Source of the DNA: Nitrospirae bacterium MYbin6
GTDB lineage: Bacteria > Nitrospirota > Thermodesulfovibrionia > Thermodesulfovibrionales > Magnetobacteriaceae
DNA length: 64,000 bases
NCBI GenBank assembly: GCA_002753305.1
Contig: PEAC01000001.1
Coordinates: forward strand, 1 to 64,000
Direction of reading: 5' to 3'
Of this stretch, positions 53,248 through 62,012 are shown one piece after another. The translations under genes were made by a program, and so were the position numbers. The notes under the pieces are model-generated. The model saw nothing but the letters and a program-made list of their open reading frames with translations, searched no databases and had not been told where the DNA came from. The first letter of the stretch is position 1; every line of letters begins with the position of its first letter.

Positions 53248-54823
53248 GCTCCAAGGGGTTTTTTGCCGTTGCACGGTGCAAGATAACACTCAGCAGCAAG
53301 CCTGCCACAAGCGCAGGCAATGCCAGCAAGAGGCAAAGCGCGGCAACATTGCGCGAGGCCCCATAGTGGAGCAGGTTATATAGCCTCATCATAAGCGTAG
53401 CATGTCCGGGGGCCGCCACAAGGAGTGTCGCACCTAGCTCGCCCGTGGAGAATGTAAAGCAGGCAGTCGCTGAAATTACCAATCCGGGCAGCATCAGAGG
53501 CAGCGCAACACTCACCAGGGCATGGAAGCGGCTGCGCGCGAACACACGCCCGGCCTCAATCAATCCCTTGTCTGTCCGCAGCCGCATGGCAAACGACACA
53601 AATGCCGCGATAGGCAAAAAGCGGGCTGTACAAGCCCACACAGGCAGTAACTCTTCAAGCCACGCGCCACCAGGGCCGCCTATCTGCAAAATCCCAATTC
53701 CAACCAATGGGGCAGGTAATGCAAAGGCCAGAGAGGTCAGCACCCACAGGAGCGTACAAACTGGTCCTTTGTTATCCAGCGCCTGTCCCAGTACGAGGCC
53801 AAAGACAACACACAGGACAGCAGCAGACAGCGCAACGGCAATAGTTACACTGACCTCGCTGCGGGCACCGGATGCTGCATCGGCAAGTGAGCTAAAGGGA
53901 GCGGCAGTTGCCGCCATCACAGTGAGGGGTAGTAAAAAGTAAACAATAAGCACTATGGCCGCGGTACTATTTAACCGAGTTGCAAACTCCAGCGAAGGCG
54001 CCGATGTATTGCGTGAGGCGGCCATTGCCTGAGCATGCCGTCCGGCTCTTAATACCGCTGTCAGCGCGGCAGCTATGATCAATACCAGCGGTGCCGCGGT
54101 ATATACCGCGGCAGCCGGATGTCTGCCGATGCTGTAAGTTGAGAATATCTCAAGCGCGTATACGTTTACCGAAAACAACGAAGGTACGCAATAGTCTGAC
54201 AGGCTTAGCAGAAACATCACCCCTGTTGCGCACAGGACCACGGGCAGCGCCAGTCTCACTGCAATCCCGGCAAACACGGCTGCCTCCGGCCGATAGATGA
54301 GACCGGCCTCAAGCAGTCTCACATCCAGCATGGCAAACCCAGCCCATGCAACTGCAACGGCCACGGGAAGGAAAGACAGCACCTCGGCAAGTCCTGCTAT
54401 AAACCATCCTCCGGGCTGTACATCTATCAAGCTGTAAGCATTTAACCATTGGCCGACGCTAAGAATCGTTGCCGTCCAATTGATTCCCGCAATGGCCGGA
54501 GGGATAATAATCAAGGGAGGCAGGATAATAGCGAGTATCTTTTTCCCCGATTTGCTGCGTATGAGTATGGCAGCAAGCAGTGTGCCGATGACTGAAGTGC
54601 ATACTGCAACCAATGCAGAAAATAGTACCGAACTGGCAAGCAGTTTCAATTGCCGGGCGCTGAAAGAAAAAATATGGGCCGTGCCGACATCCGACAACAG
54701 AGGAATAGACAACAGCGGCAGCACCATGCCGATAATTGGCAGAGTGATTGTAGCAACTGCCATCAGTAACAGTACATTACGCAAGGCATGATCCAACCAT
54801 GTTGTCTGCAAACCCGCCTTCAT
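53234..54823 (-). CDS. ABC transporter permease with two fused inner-membrane domains (FbpB/ThiP type)
   Basis: A 529-residue protein with about 12 membrane helices in two tandem permease domains. Each half has an EAA-type loop that contacts the ATPase: EAGLIYRPEAAVFAGIAVRLALP and EAGRVFARSRFHALVSVALPLMLPG. The fused double layout is standard for ferric-iron and thiamine importers. The gene lies between the binding-protein and ATPase genes, 24 bases after the former. Substrate is inferred from the binding protein. Confidence 0.9.
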   Translation of the reverse strand: MKAGLQTTWLDHALRNVLLLMAVATITLPIIGMVLPLLSIPLLSDVGTAHIFSFSARQLKLLASSVLFSALVAVCTSVIGTLLAAILIRSKSGKKILAIILPPLIIIPPAIAGINWTATILSVGQWLNAYSLIDVQPGGWFIAGLAEVLSFLPVAVAVAWAGFAMLDVRLLEAGLIYRPEAAVFAGIAVRLALPVVLCATGVMFLLSLSDYCVPSLFSVNVYALEIFSTYSIGRHPAAAVYTAAPLVLIIAAALTAVLRAGRHAQAMAASRNTSAPSLEFATRLNSTAAIVLIVYFLLPLTVMAATAAPFSSLADAASGARSEVSVTIAVALSAAVLCVVFGLVLGQALDNKGPVCTLLWVLTSLAFALPAPLVGIGILQIGGPGGAWLEELLPVWACTARFLPIAAFVSFAMRLRTDKGLIEAGRVFARSRFHALVSVALPLMLPGLVISATACFTFSTGELGATLLVAAPGHATLMMRLYNLLHYGASRNVAALCLLLALPALVAGLLLSVILHRATAKNPLEHGNA

Positions 54824-54847
54824 ATGGGTATCAGGCCGGAAGTAAAA

Positions 54848-55918
54848 TCAGCGCGCAAATATCTCACGCATATCAGCCATTGTCTGTGAGAGCTGCTTAT
54901 GGACATCCTCAAGGGTTACCGGCATGACCTTAAGGCCCGCTGGAAACATTGGGGCAGCCTTCATGCCACCCCTGAGAGGCCACTGGCAAGAACCCGCACT
55001 GATGAGTTTATTTTCCGTCTCTGCCCTCAAAAGAAAGTTAATAAGTGCTCCGGCCTCCTTCGGGTGCGGCGCGCCGTGGATTAAAGCCACAGTGCCGGGA
55101 ATGATTAGCGTACCCATTCCATCCTGGTCCGGCGCTACCACATCAACCGGGTCACCACGCTCTATAGCACCAAGGGCATCATCGGTATCAGTCAGGCCGA
55201 ACATCCATTGGCCCTTCACCACCATATCGCGCACAACCTCTTTGCCGTCGACAATACGAATACCACGGGACTTTAAAGCCATGAAGAGTTTCCGTGCCGA
55301 ATCGGCGCCTGTAAGACTATATAATGCCGCGGCATGAGTTGCCGTCGTGCCAAACAGCGGCAGGGCCATGCCAATGCGGTCAGCAGGATACTTTGGATTG
55401 AGGAAGTCCTCAAGGCTCCTTGGATAATCTACCGGCCTCAGGAGATTTCGATTGACAAGAAATACCCGGGCACGGCCGCCTATTCCAAACCACGCTCCGG
55501 CAGGGTCCTTGAATTTATCAGGTATTTCAGCAAGTGCGGCAGGATTAAATGGAGCCAGTATGCCGTGATCCTTGAGCCGAAGTGTCTGAGCGAATTCGTT
55601 GTTCCAGAACACATCGGCACGGGGGCGGTCTTTCTCCGCAATCAGCCTGGTGGCCAGCCCTGTCGTCTTGGCTGCTTCCACATCATAGAGGGCACGCACC
55701 TTAATCCCGGACTCTTTTTCAAACGCCTTCAGAATAGGTTCAGAGTATACCTGGTCAACTGAGACATAGACGACTACCGAACGGTCATGAGACGTACATC
55801 CTTGCATGAAGGAACTAAAGAGTATGGCAACGCAACATATAAATGGCATAAACGCATCATTTAACATCAGGATTGCAGTTGTACCGATGTCGATATCCCG
55901 GAATTTCTTAATCATCAC
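54848..55918 (-). CDS. Extracellular solute-binding lipoprotein, ferric-iron (AfuA/FutA) type
   Basis: A 356-residue periplasmic binding protein of type II fold. A signal ending in FMQGC indicates lipidation at Cys41. The true start may be Met18, which would give a more usual 24-residue signal. The mature part has VVVYVSVDQVYSEPILKAFEKESGIKV, RADVFWNNEFAQTLRLKDHGIL, and further on GIGGRARVFLVNRN and LEDFLNPKYPADRIGMALP, typical of iron(III) binding proteins of the FbpA/AfuA kind. First gene of the importer operon with a good promoter at 55996-56025. I see no convincing Fur box. Confidence 0.87.
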   Translation of the reverse strand: MMIKKFRDIDIGTTAILMLNDAFMPFICCVAILFSSFMQGCTSHDRSVVVYVSVDQVYSEPILKAFEKESGIKVRALYDVEAAKTTGLATRLIAEKDRPRADVFWNNEFAQTLRLKDHGILAPFNPAALAEIPDKFKDPAGAWFGIGGRARVFLVNRNLLRPVDYPRSLEDFLNPKYPADRIGMALPLFGTTATHAAALYSLTGADSARKLFMALKSRGIRIVDGKEVVRDMVVKGQWMFGLTDTDDALGAIERGDPVDVVAPDQDGMGTLIIPGTVALIHGAPHPKEAGALINFLLRAETENKLISAGSCQWPLRGGMKAAPMFPAGLKVMPVTLEDVHKQLSQTMADMREIFAR

Positions 55919-55995
55919 TTATCCATGCATTTAATACAATTGGGTCAAATGGCCTTATTATTGTTCCTGATGCCTGAACAAAAAACTATGTTGGT

Positions 55996-56025
55996 ATTGT
56001 ATATGCAGGTAACGGTGGATGTCAA
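55996..56025 (-). promoter_or_regulatory. Sigma70 promoter of the iron-type ABC importer operon
   Basis: Perfect TTGACA (56025-56020, - strand), 18 bases, TACAAT (56001-55996). It lies about 80 bases before the start at 55918. It would overlap the first codons of the divergent propeller gene if that began at 56019, favouring the later start at 56037. Confidence 0.5.
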
Positions 56026-56036
56026 CCAGGGTAAAA

Positions 56037-57134
56037 ATGTTAGAATTCCCAATGGGTTATTTTTCTTTATTTGGAAAGTCTCACTTCGCAGTCAGAAAAA
56101 AGAGTAACCGGAAGCCGCTTATTCGGATTATTTTTGTATTTACTGTCATAATAACTACATCTGTAATAATACTATCGCCGTCTGGAAAAAAGGTTATACC
56201 TAAACACTGGCAGATAATAAGGCCGCCACATGAGGTATCGGCATTGGCAGAGGGAGATGATTTCATTTGGGCAGGTGGGCGGGACGGTGTTTATAAAATA
56301 GAAAAGGATACGGGGAGTCTGGCGCTGGAGCTTAAGTGCGATATAGCTCTTTCATATGTGCGAGCGCTCCAGTTTGATTTATCAGGCGGTCTTTGGATAG
56401 CTCATTCCTCCGGGTTGAGTTACTATGATGGAACTGCCTGTAAAACCTATCGTGAGACTGACGGATTACCTGATAAGAGGGTAAACGCACTTTATCTTGA
56501 CCACTCGGGAAGACTCTGGGTTGGTACAGTGGCTGGCGCAGCTGTTTATGAAGACAAACGATTTAATAAATTTTTACCTGTGGGTGGGCTTGCCGATGAA
56601 ATGGTCAATGTAATTATGGAGGACAGCGGTGGGGGTATGTGGTTCGGATCGTATAACGTCCGACACGGAGGACTGAGTTATTGTAATAATGGCCGGTGCC
56701 AGCATTTTACTGTAAAAGAAGGGCTACCCAATAACAATATCACGTCAATAAAAGAGACCCCTGACGGTAAAGTATGGGTCGGCACAGGTTTCTATAACAG
56801 CGGCGGTGCAGTCTGGTTTATAAAGCGCCAGGAGGGATGGTTTTTATCAGGTACTCTTTTGAAAAATGACGGCCTTGCAGGGGAGAAAGTTCGTTCAATA
56901 TACCTTGACAAAAGAGGTGCCATGTGGTATGGTTCGGAGTACGATGGCATTGCTGTAAGGAATAATGGTTGCTGGAATGTAATTACTGTTGACGACGGGC
57001 TTTCGGATAACGAGGCGAAGATAATGATTGAGGATAAAAATGGCAATCTATGGATTGGGACACGCAATGGTATAACAAGGATATCCCCAAAAGAACTGGA
57101 AGATGTTTCGTTTCAAGCGCTTCAACTAAGGTGA
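56037..57134 (+). CDS. Membrane-anchored two-component-regulator-type beta-propeller protein
   Basis: About 365 residues. An N-terminal membrane helix (LIRIIFVFTVIITTSVIIL) is followed by six or seven propeller blades of the Reg_prop kind. Each has the hallmark W-x-G/H-x-x-x-G-L with spacing near 45: LWIAHSSGLSYY, LWVGTVAGAAVY, MWFGSYN, VWVGTGFYN, MWYGSEYDGIAV and LWIGTRNGITRI. In other bacteria this module is the periplasmic sensor of hybrid histidine kinases, but here it ends without kinase or other output domain. The start is uncertain: 56037 has AGGG 6 bases upstream, while 56019 overlaps the divergent promoter. It lies 3 bases before the next gene, so the two are likely co-translated. 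Confidence 0.82.
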   Translation: MLEFPMGYFSLFGKSHFAVRKKSNRKPLIRIIFVFTVIITTSVIILSPSGKKVIPKHWQIIRPPHEVSALAEGDDFIWAGGRDGVYKIEKDTGSLALELKCDIALSYVRALQFDLSGGLWIAHSSGLSYYDGTACKTYRETDGLPDKRVNALYLDHSGRLWVGTVAGAAVYEDKRFNKFLPVGGLADEMVNVIMEDSGGGMWFGSYNVRHGGLSYCNNGRCQHFTVKEGLPNNNITSIKETPDGKVWVGTGFYNSGGAVWFIKRQEGWFLSGTLLKNDGLAGEKVRSIYLDKRGAMWYGSEYDGIAVRNNGCWNVITVDDGLSDNEAKIMIEDKNGNLWIGTRNGITRISPKELEDVSFQALQLR

Positions 57135-57137
57135 GAT

Positions 57138-59624
57138 ATGGATTTTAACGAAGCACAGCAGAGATTCACATCGTTAAAGCAGCAGTTAGCGGTGAAGCAG
57201 ATAACGGCGGAAGAATTCTCTGCCCAGATGGCGCTCATTAGGCTACAGGATGGAAGCGGCTCGTGGTGGCAGCTAGGTGAAGATGGGCAATGGCTTTTTT
57301 GGAACGGGGCGTCCTGGGAGGCGCGTGTTCCTCCGATTGCCACACACCCTCAATCACCAATTGGGTTGCAACCGCAACAAGTGGCTCAGACGGCCCAGGA
57401 AGGGCAGTCCTCTCCTAAGACGCTCTTCCAATTAATCTCCATGTTAATTCCTGCAATGATAAAGTGTTGGTTTAAAATGATCCCACTTATGGTTGTCTTG
57501 AGCATATTGACATTTGCCGTCCATACTTTTTCGATGGTATATTTAAATGAGGGATTTAACCTGAACTCCTCCAATCCCCTATTAAGCATGATGCTTGTGT
57601 TAAAAGGTAACTTTGTAACCGGCATGTTATTCTGGACATTTCTCTCGGCAATAGGGACTTCACTACTGATTCAGCTATATCAATCCGGATTTTCCAAGGT
57701 CAAAAGCGATATATCGATGATTCCTTCATGGGTTAATGAGTGCCTGAGGGGTTCAGGGACTGTGTCTAAGCCGTTAGTGCTTGGGTGTGCTGCTGCGTCT
57801 TTACTTATGGGGACAATTGTTGACAATAGATTAGTCAGTCTTCAGTTGTGCGTAATGATGATAATGTCTCTCATGTCAAGGCAGAAAGGACTGATGTCCA
57901 CTATCATCCCACTGGCGTGGTCGGACGCCAACAGACTGTTTGGTCGCCGTCAGGGCACCGTCTTTAACCACTTGTGGATTGGGGTATGCCTTTGGGGAGT
58001 CATTGTCGGTTTTGGGTTGGCAGTGATACTGCCGTATGCCACTTTTCTCGGAGTAATCGGAACCATTGTACTATTGGGTCTTGCAGTAAAAACATTCTAT
58101 GATCAAAAGAACAGGCCATCTGGCGGAGTATTTTTATTTCTACCTTTTATGACGATCCTTTTTGCGTGGGCGGCAAAGAAAGCCTATGCAGATGACGGGG
58201 GATGGAGTGAAACCGGGACTACACCAACATTTCTCGGATGGTTAAAAAGCCCCGGGGCAGTTACGGCCATAGGTATAGGGGTTCCACCGGCAGTTGCAGT
58301 GAATGTGGGGGGAGCGGCGGGGGCTATGATTGAGACGGAGCCTTACAAACCGGCAACCATTTTCGGAACAGGCACAAAAGAAGATCCTTTCAGGGACAAG
58401 TATGCCTATAAGGTCAACCCGGACGGGAGCTTAAGCGGTTACGCTGAGACAACAGACATACCGATTGCAGGCGCCGGAACATCGGACGACCCATATAGAA
58501 ATGTTAACCAAGGTGAATCCCCAGAGCCTGAAGATACTGAAGATACCAAAGAAACCAAAGATACTGAAGAAACTGAAGATACCAAAGAAACCAAAGATAC
58601 TGAAGAAACCAAAGAAACCAAAGATACTGAAGATACTGAAGAAACTGAAGACACCAAAGATACTGAAGATACTGAAGAAACCAAAGATACTGAAAAAACT
58701 GAAGAAACTGAAGATACCAAAGACACCAAAGATACTGATGAGACTGAAAAACCCAATGAGCCGCCAAAACAATTTGTTCCCTTTGGGAAGGAAGACATGG
58801 ATCCAGAAATTCCAGGCATAGAAAATGACCCGGATGCTGATATGTTTACCACACCTGTACCGTCGAAAGATCATGACCAGATAGCATCTAACATCATTCA
58901 ACACATAGACCCAGGTACGCTTGAGGAATTTACAACAAAAGATTGGAATGCGACAAGTGATACGGATAAAAAGGTCTTGACCGATAGAATCGCAAAGGAG
59001 ATAGCAACTAATTATGGCATTGGATCACCACCTCCGATAGTTTGGACATCTTCCCCTCCACCTGATCTGACAGGTGCAGCAGGCTGGTATGATCCTGGTG
59101 ATCCTAGTGATCCCAGCAAACCTCCTCAAATTTATATCAATTCAAACCATTCTATGGCGAACTGTCCGTCTGGAGTAGTATCGTTAATCGCTCATGAGAT
59201 GAAACACGCCCAGCAGTTTGACACTAATAATCCTATGGAAAGTAAGACCGCACGTGATATAACAAATACGAATACAGCACCAGGGAAATATCAGGTTGCA
59301 ACTGTCGATTATAATCGATACAAAAAGCAGTATATTGAACGGGATGCCAATTCGATGGGGAAAGCATTATCGGATGTCGTATCCAAAGGCGCGTATTCTA
59401 TCAAACTCGAGAAACTTATTAATGTGATTAAAGATCTTCAACCTGACTCACCATCTCCGGCCCCGTATACGAACGTAGACCAGATAAAGCAAGATCCGCA
59501 GGGATATAAGAAGTATCTCGTCAACAATCCGGATGAGAAAGCAAAATTTGTTGAATATATGGCCAAACATCCGGATAAACTAACACAATTCAAGCAGATG
59601 ATAAGACAGAATCATGCAAAGTAA
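57138..59624 (+). CDS. Multi-pass membrane protein with acidic Thr-rich repeat and HExxH metalloprotease-like domain
   Basis: An 828-residue protein that I do not recognise as a whole. N-terminus: a short helical region (FNEAQQRFTSLKQQLAVKQITAEEFSAQM) and a Trp-rich motif (WWQLGEDGQWLFWNGASWE). Residues about 100-350 hold roughly seven membrane helices. A Gly/Pro linker precedes a low-complexity tract of Asp/Glu/Lys-Thr repeats (about 465-537). The C-terminal 290 residues contain LIAHEMKHAQQFD, a zinc-metallopeptidase HExxH motif (near 685-689). A possible third ligand is a downstream Glu in YIERDANSMG, the ExxxD-type glu-zincin pattern. Topology suggests the catalytic domain is on one side of the membrane next to the flexible repeat. 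Cluster-mates are the propeller protein upstream (3 bases) and a zinc-ribbon protein downstream. Confidence 0.83.
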   Translation: MDFNEAQQRFTSLKQQLAVKQITAEEFSAQMALIRLQDGSGSWWQLGEDGQWLFWNGASWEARVPPIATHPQSPIGLQPQQVAQTAQEGQSSPKTLFQLISMLIPAMIKCWFKMIPLMVVLSILTFAVHTFSMVYLNEGFNLNSSNPLLSMMLVLKGNFVTGMLFWTFLSAIGTSLLIQLYQSGFSKVKSDISMIPSWVNECLRGSGTVSKPLVLGCAAASLLMGTIVDNRLVSLQLCVMMIMSLMSRQKGLMSTIIPLAWSDANRLFGRRQGTVFNHLWIGVCLWGVIVGFGLAVILPYATFLGVIGTIVLLGLAVKTFYDQKNRPSGGVFLFLPFMTILFAWAAKKAYADDGGWSETGTTPTFLGWLKSPGAVTAIGIGVPPAVAVNVGGAAGAMIETEPYKPATIFGTGTKEDPFRDKYAYKVNPDGSLSGYAETTDIPIAGAGTSDDPYRNVNQGESPEPEDTEDTKETKDTEETEDTKETKDTEETKETKDTEDTEETEDTKDTEDTEETKDTEKTEETEDTKDTKDTDETEKPNEPPKQFVPFGKEDMDPEIPGIENDPDADMFTTPVPSKDHDQIASNIIQHIDPGTLEEFTTKDWNATSDTDKKVLTDRIAKEIATNYGIGSPPPIVWTSSPPPDLTGAAGWYDPGDPSDPSKPPQIYINSNHSMANCPSGVVSLIAHEMKHAQQFDTNNPMESKTARDITNTNTAPGKYQVATVDYNRYKKQYIERDANSMGKALSDVVSKGAYSIKLEKLINVIKDLQPDSPSPAPYTNVDQIKQDPQGYKKYLVNNPDEKAKFVEYMAKHPDKLTQFKQMIRQNHAK
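58531..58752 (+). repeat. In-frame low-complexity repeat coding (D/E/K)-T-(E/K)-(D/E) units
   Basis: About 220 bases built from 9- and 12-base units such as GATACTGAAGA and ACCAAAGA arranged irregularly. All changes preserve the + strand reading frame and give an acidic, Thr-rich linker. Because no T is placed to make stops, several other frames stay open too; those are not genes. Confidence 0.9.
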
Positions 59625-59677
59625 TAAGCAAATCAAACAAATAAAGCAGGGAAACAAAAAGAGGAAGGTGATTGTAC

Positions 59678-60556
59678 ATGGCTGATTCGCAGCAAACCCA
59701 AAATCCGGCACATCACCCGCATGCCCCAATTGTTAAAGCACTTGCGGACTTGGGATATGAACCGGCTGGCGCATTATGGGAAGCGGCATCAAGAATGGCT
59801 CGTGCTCCCGAGGTAGTATGGATCATGCTCAACTATGTGAAGGCAGGTAAACCTTCCATTAATTTTACCACAAAAATCCCAAATGACCTGTTTATAGAGC
59901 TTCCAGGGGGGTATAGTGTTGCTTCGCTGATTCGTGATTTCGGCTTCGCCACTGTCGGGGCATTTTTGATGGCATCGGAACTAGTGGCCGATACACATGA
60001 AGCAGAGGAAATGCTCACAACAATGATCGAAGAAGGTTACTTTATGATCACATCAACCGGCGTGAGGGCCTTTGTTTTTCCTCCTATCTCAAAACAATAC
60101 CCATCATGCCCAAATTGTGGATGCTATTGGGTTCGGAAATATACGGAATGTCCGAGATGCAAATATGGGGTGATAGAACAACAAATAGACAACGGTCAAA
60201 TACCGGATAATATAATCAGCGATTTTCTCGATGAACTCAAGACCCATAGTCCGCCACAAATGCCACCCCAGCCAGGGGTCTGCCACAATTGTAAAAAAGC
60301 GCTGGAACTGAATGCCAAATTTTGCATGGAGTGTGGAGCTCCCGTTAAAAAGGCAGCTCCACCGGCCTTACCCCCTCAGCCTATACCGAAAGTATGCTCA
60401 ACCTGTAACGCGAAACTTGCCCCTGATGCCAAATTCTGTTCGGGTTGCGGTGCGCAGTTATCGCAACGCAAGTGTCCCATGTGCCAGGCCACTATCGAGG
60501 ATAAAGAGGCCGGATTTTGCTCCACATGTGGATATAACCTTCGCCAATCGGCCTGA
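59678..60556 (+). CDS. Multi-zinc-ribbon protein of unknown function
   Basis: A 292-residue soluble protein. The start is the ATG at 59678, preceded by AGGAAGG. The first 135 residues form an uncharacterised, mainly helical domain (IVKALADLGYEPAGALWEAASRMARAPEVVW). Then come three to four zinc ribbons: CPNCGCYW...CPRCKYG (near 145), CHNCKKALELNAKFCMECG (near 207), CSTCNAKLAPDAKFCSGCG (near 248) and CPMCQATIEDKEAGFCSTCG, joined by Pro-rich linkers. Such tandem ribbons are usually protein- or nucleic-acid-binding. It follows the HExxH membrane protein by 53 bases in the same direction and is probably in its operon. Confidence 0.82.
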   Translation: MADSQQTQNPAHHPHAPIVKALADLGYEPAGALWEAASRMARAPEVVWIMLNYVKAGKPSINFTTKIPNDLFIELPGGYSVASLIRDFGFATVGAFLMASELVADTHEAEEMLTTMIEEGYFMITSTGVRAFVFPPISKQYPSCPNCGCYWVRKYTECPRCKYGVIEQQIDNGQIPDNIISDFLDELKTHSPPQMPPQPGVCHNCKKALELNAKFCMECGAPVKKAAPPALPPQPIPKVCSTCNAKLAPDAKFCSGCGAQLSQRKCPMCQATIEDKEAGFCSTCGYNLRQSA

Positions 60557-60627
60557 GCCGGTTCATTCACAGGATTTATCACTCCGCCAATGCTTGTAGT
60601 CTCCTGTCTTGCCTACTTCAAAAGTCC

Positions 60628-61299
60628 ATGAAGAAATCAGAGGGGTACTCTAACCGCGCTGTTAATATCCATATCGGCCTGATAAGAAAAATCATGAACT
60701 TTGCCGTTACCTACGAATACATCGGGGACGTGAAGATTAAGTACCCCATGCTTAGAGAGGTTAAAAAGGTACATGCTTTTGTCCCAGACCCTGAATATAA
60801 ACAGTTGGTTGATAACATTACGGATGACTTGACTAAGAAAAGGGTGATTTTTGCTAAAAACACTGGACTACGGCCTGCTGAACTGACATACCTTACGTGG
60901 GATGATGTTATCTTTGACCATAAGATAGTAATAATTCAGGGAAAAGATAACTGGAAGCCCAAGACCGAAGAGGAGCGCATCGTTCAACTAAACAATACGG
61001 CATATAATGTTTTGCTGGAGTTAGCCAAGACTAAAAAGAGCAGGTGGGTATTCTCTGGAACAGATAAACCTGTGAAATCAATTAGAAGATCTTTAGCCAC
61101 AGCGTCAAGTAGGATAGGAGTAAAAAAAGTGACACCTAACATGTTGCGTCATACCTTTGCTACGCAAACTTTACTCAGAGGTGGTGATATTATCTCTTTA
61201 AAGGGGCTTATGGGACATACCGACATCAAAACCACAGAGGGGTATCTACATGCTATCGCAGAATACCAGAGAAAAACAGTAGAGTTACTTGACGAATAA
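60628..61299 (+). pseudogene. Tyrosine recombinase / phage-type integrase, 5'-truncated
   Basis: 223 residues from the first ATG. The N-terminal arm and most of the core-binding domain are missing: the frame joins mid-domain (GYSNRAVNIHIGLIRKIMNFAV). The frame stays open upstream into unrelated sequence with no start or ribosome site. The catalytic domain is whole: Arg in TGLRPAELTYL, Lys in IQGKDNWKPKTEEER, Arg in PNMLRHTFATQ (with Asn where most have the first His of HxxR), His in LMGHTDIKTT, and Tyr in TTEGYLHA. It is probably inactive because of truncation. It sits 565 bases from the 3' end of tRNA-Pro, the typical position of an island integrase. Confidence 0.85.
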
Positions 61300-61864
61300 T
61301 TTTACCCCGTAAGCCCTCGTGGCTTTGTTGATAGGTACACACGACTGTAGCAGCGTTCCCTTATGAGCAAATCCTCTGCTCTTTCTTATATTTCAGAAAC
61401 ATAAACTTGAAATGATTGAACAGATACTTCCACGCAGTAGAAGCACAGTTGCTCCAATCCATTAGGAGCTATATTATTCCCTCAACCCATACAATACCAT
61501 ACTCCATTGCATGGTCGTGTCTTAAAGGCCGTGATACGAAGCCTGGTGCATGGTTGTCATTTTGTATGGTGATGGTTGGTGCCGCCGGTACAGAAATGAC
61601 CCACTCACCGTCGGTCACTTGACCCATTAAAGCGTCTTCTAACTCATAGAGCCAGTAGATAAGCCCTTTTATAGTGTGAACGGCTTACCGACGATCTATG
61701 GTGGTGTTTGGATACTTGGCAATTTTTGTTCCTAAATTACGGCCAAACAATAAATACCCAAACTGAGTCGTTTTTCACACCTCAATGTGAAATGTTTTGC
61801 GACGTTTTCGCGACTTTTAATTTGCTGTCTGATGAGAGATGCTTGTAGAACCGCATGAAATCTA
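61300..61864. other. Non-coding 565-base stretch between integrase remnant and tRNA-Pro
   Basis: No convincing gene on either strand; short open frames lack ribosome sites and recognisable products. It holds a small perfect hairpin, TTTCACA (61773-61779) and TGTGAAA (61786-61792), with a 6-base loop, just before GCGACGTTTTCGCGAC (61799-61814). This would be where the attachment site core and recombinase arm sites are expected. No second copy of the tRNA 3' end was noticed in the window. Confidence 0.6.
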
Positions 61865-61940
61865 TCGGGGCGAGAGGATTCGAACCTCCGGCCCCCTGCT
61901 CCCAAGGCAGGTGCGCTAACCAGACTGCGCTACGCCCCGA
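61865..61940 (-). tRNA. tRNA-Pro (anticodon TGG)
   Basis: The - strand reads as a 76-base cloverleaf. The acceptor arm TCGGGGC pairs with GCCCCGA, the D-arm includes GCGCAGTCTGGTTAGCGC, the anticodon stem-loop is CCTGC-CTTGGGA-GCAGG with TGG as anticodon, and the T-arm is CGGAGGTTCGAATCCTCTC (one wobble). No CCA is encoded. Its 3' end faces the integrase remnant. Confidence 0.97.
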
Positions 61941-62012
61941 TACTCAGACTATCTAAATTAATCTATTATGTGGTAAAATGTCAAATCTCTTATTGCTCCA
62001 CCAGCTTTATAA

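Noticed and set aside
55919..56040. Fur-box operator in front of the iron-type importer
   Set aside because: I could not find a convincing GATAATGATAATCATTATC-like element; only a sigma70 promoter is supported.
58531..58752. CRISPR-like regular repeats
   Set aside because: Units are 9-12 bases, irregular and in frame with a membrane protein; no spacers and no cas genes.
58431..58904. Long open frames on the - strand and in a second + frame across the repeat tract, rich in Phe/Ile/Ser or Lys/Pro
   Set aside because: They mirror the (D/E)T(E/K) repeat, which lacks stops in most frames; no ribosome-binding site and no recognisable protein.
61416..61622. A 68-codon + strand open frame and a roughly 50-codon - strand frame in the gap before tRNA-Pro
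   Set aside because: No ribosome-binding site, no recognisable domain and atypical composition; treated as non-coding.
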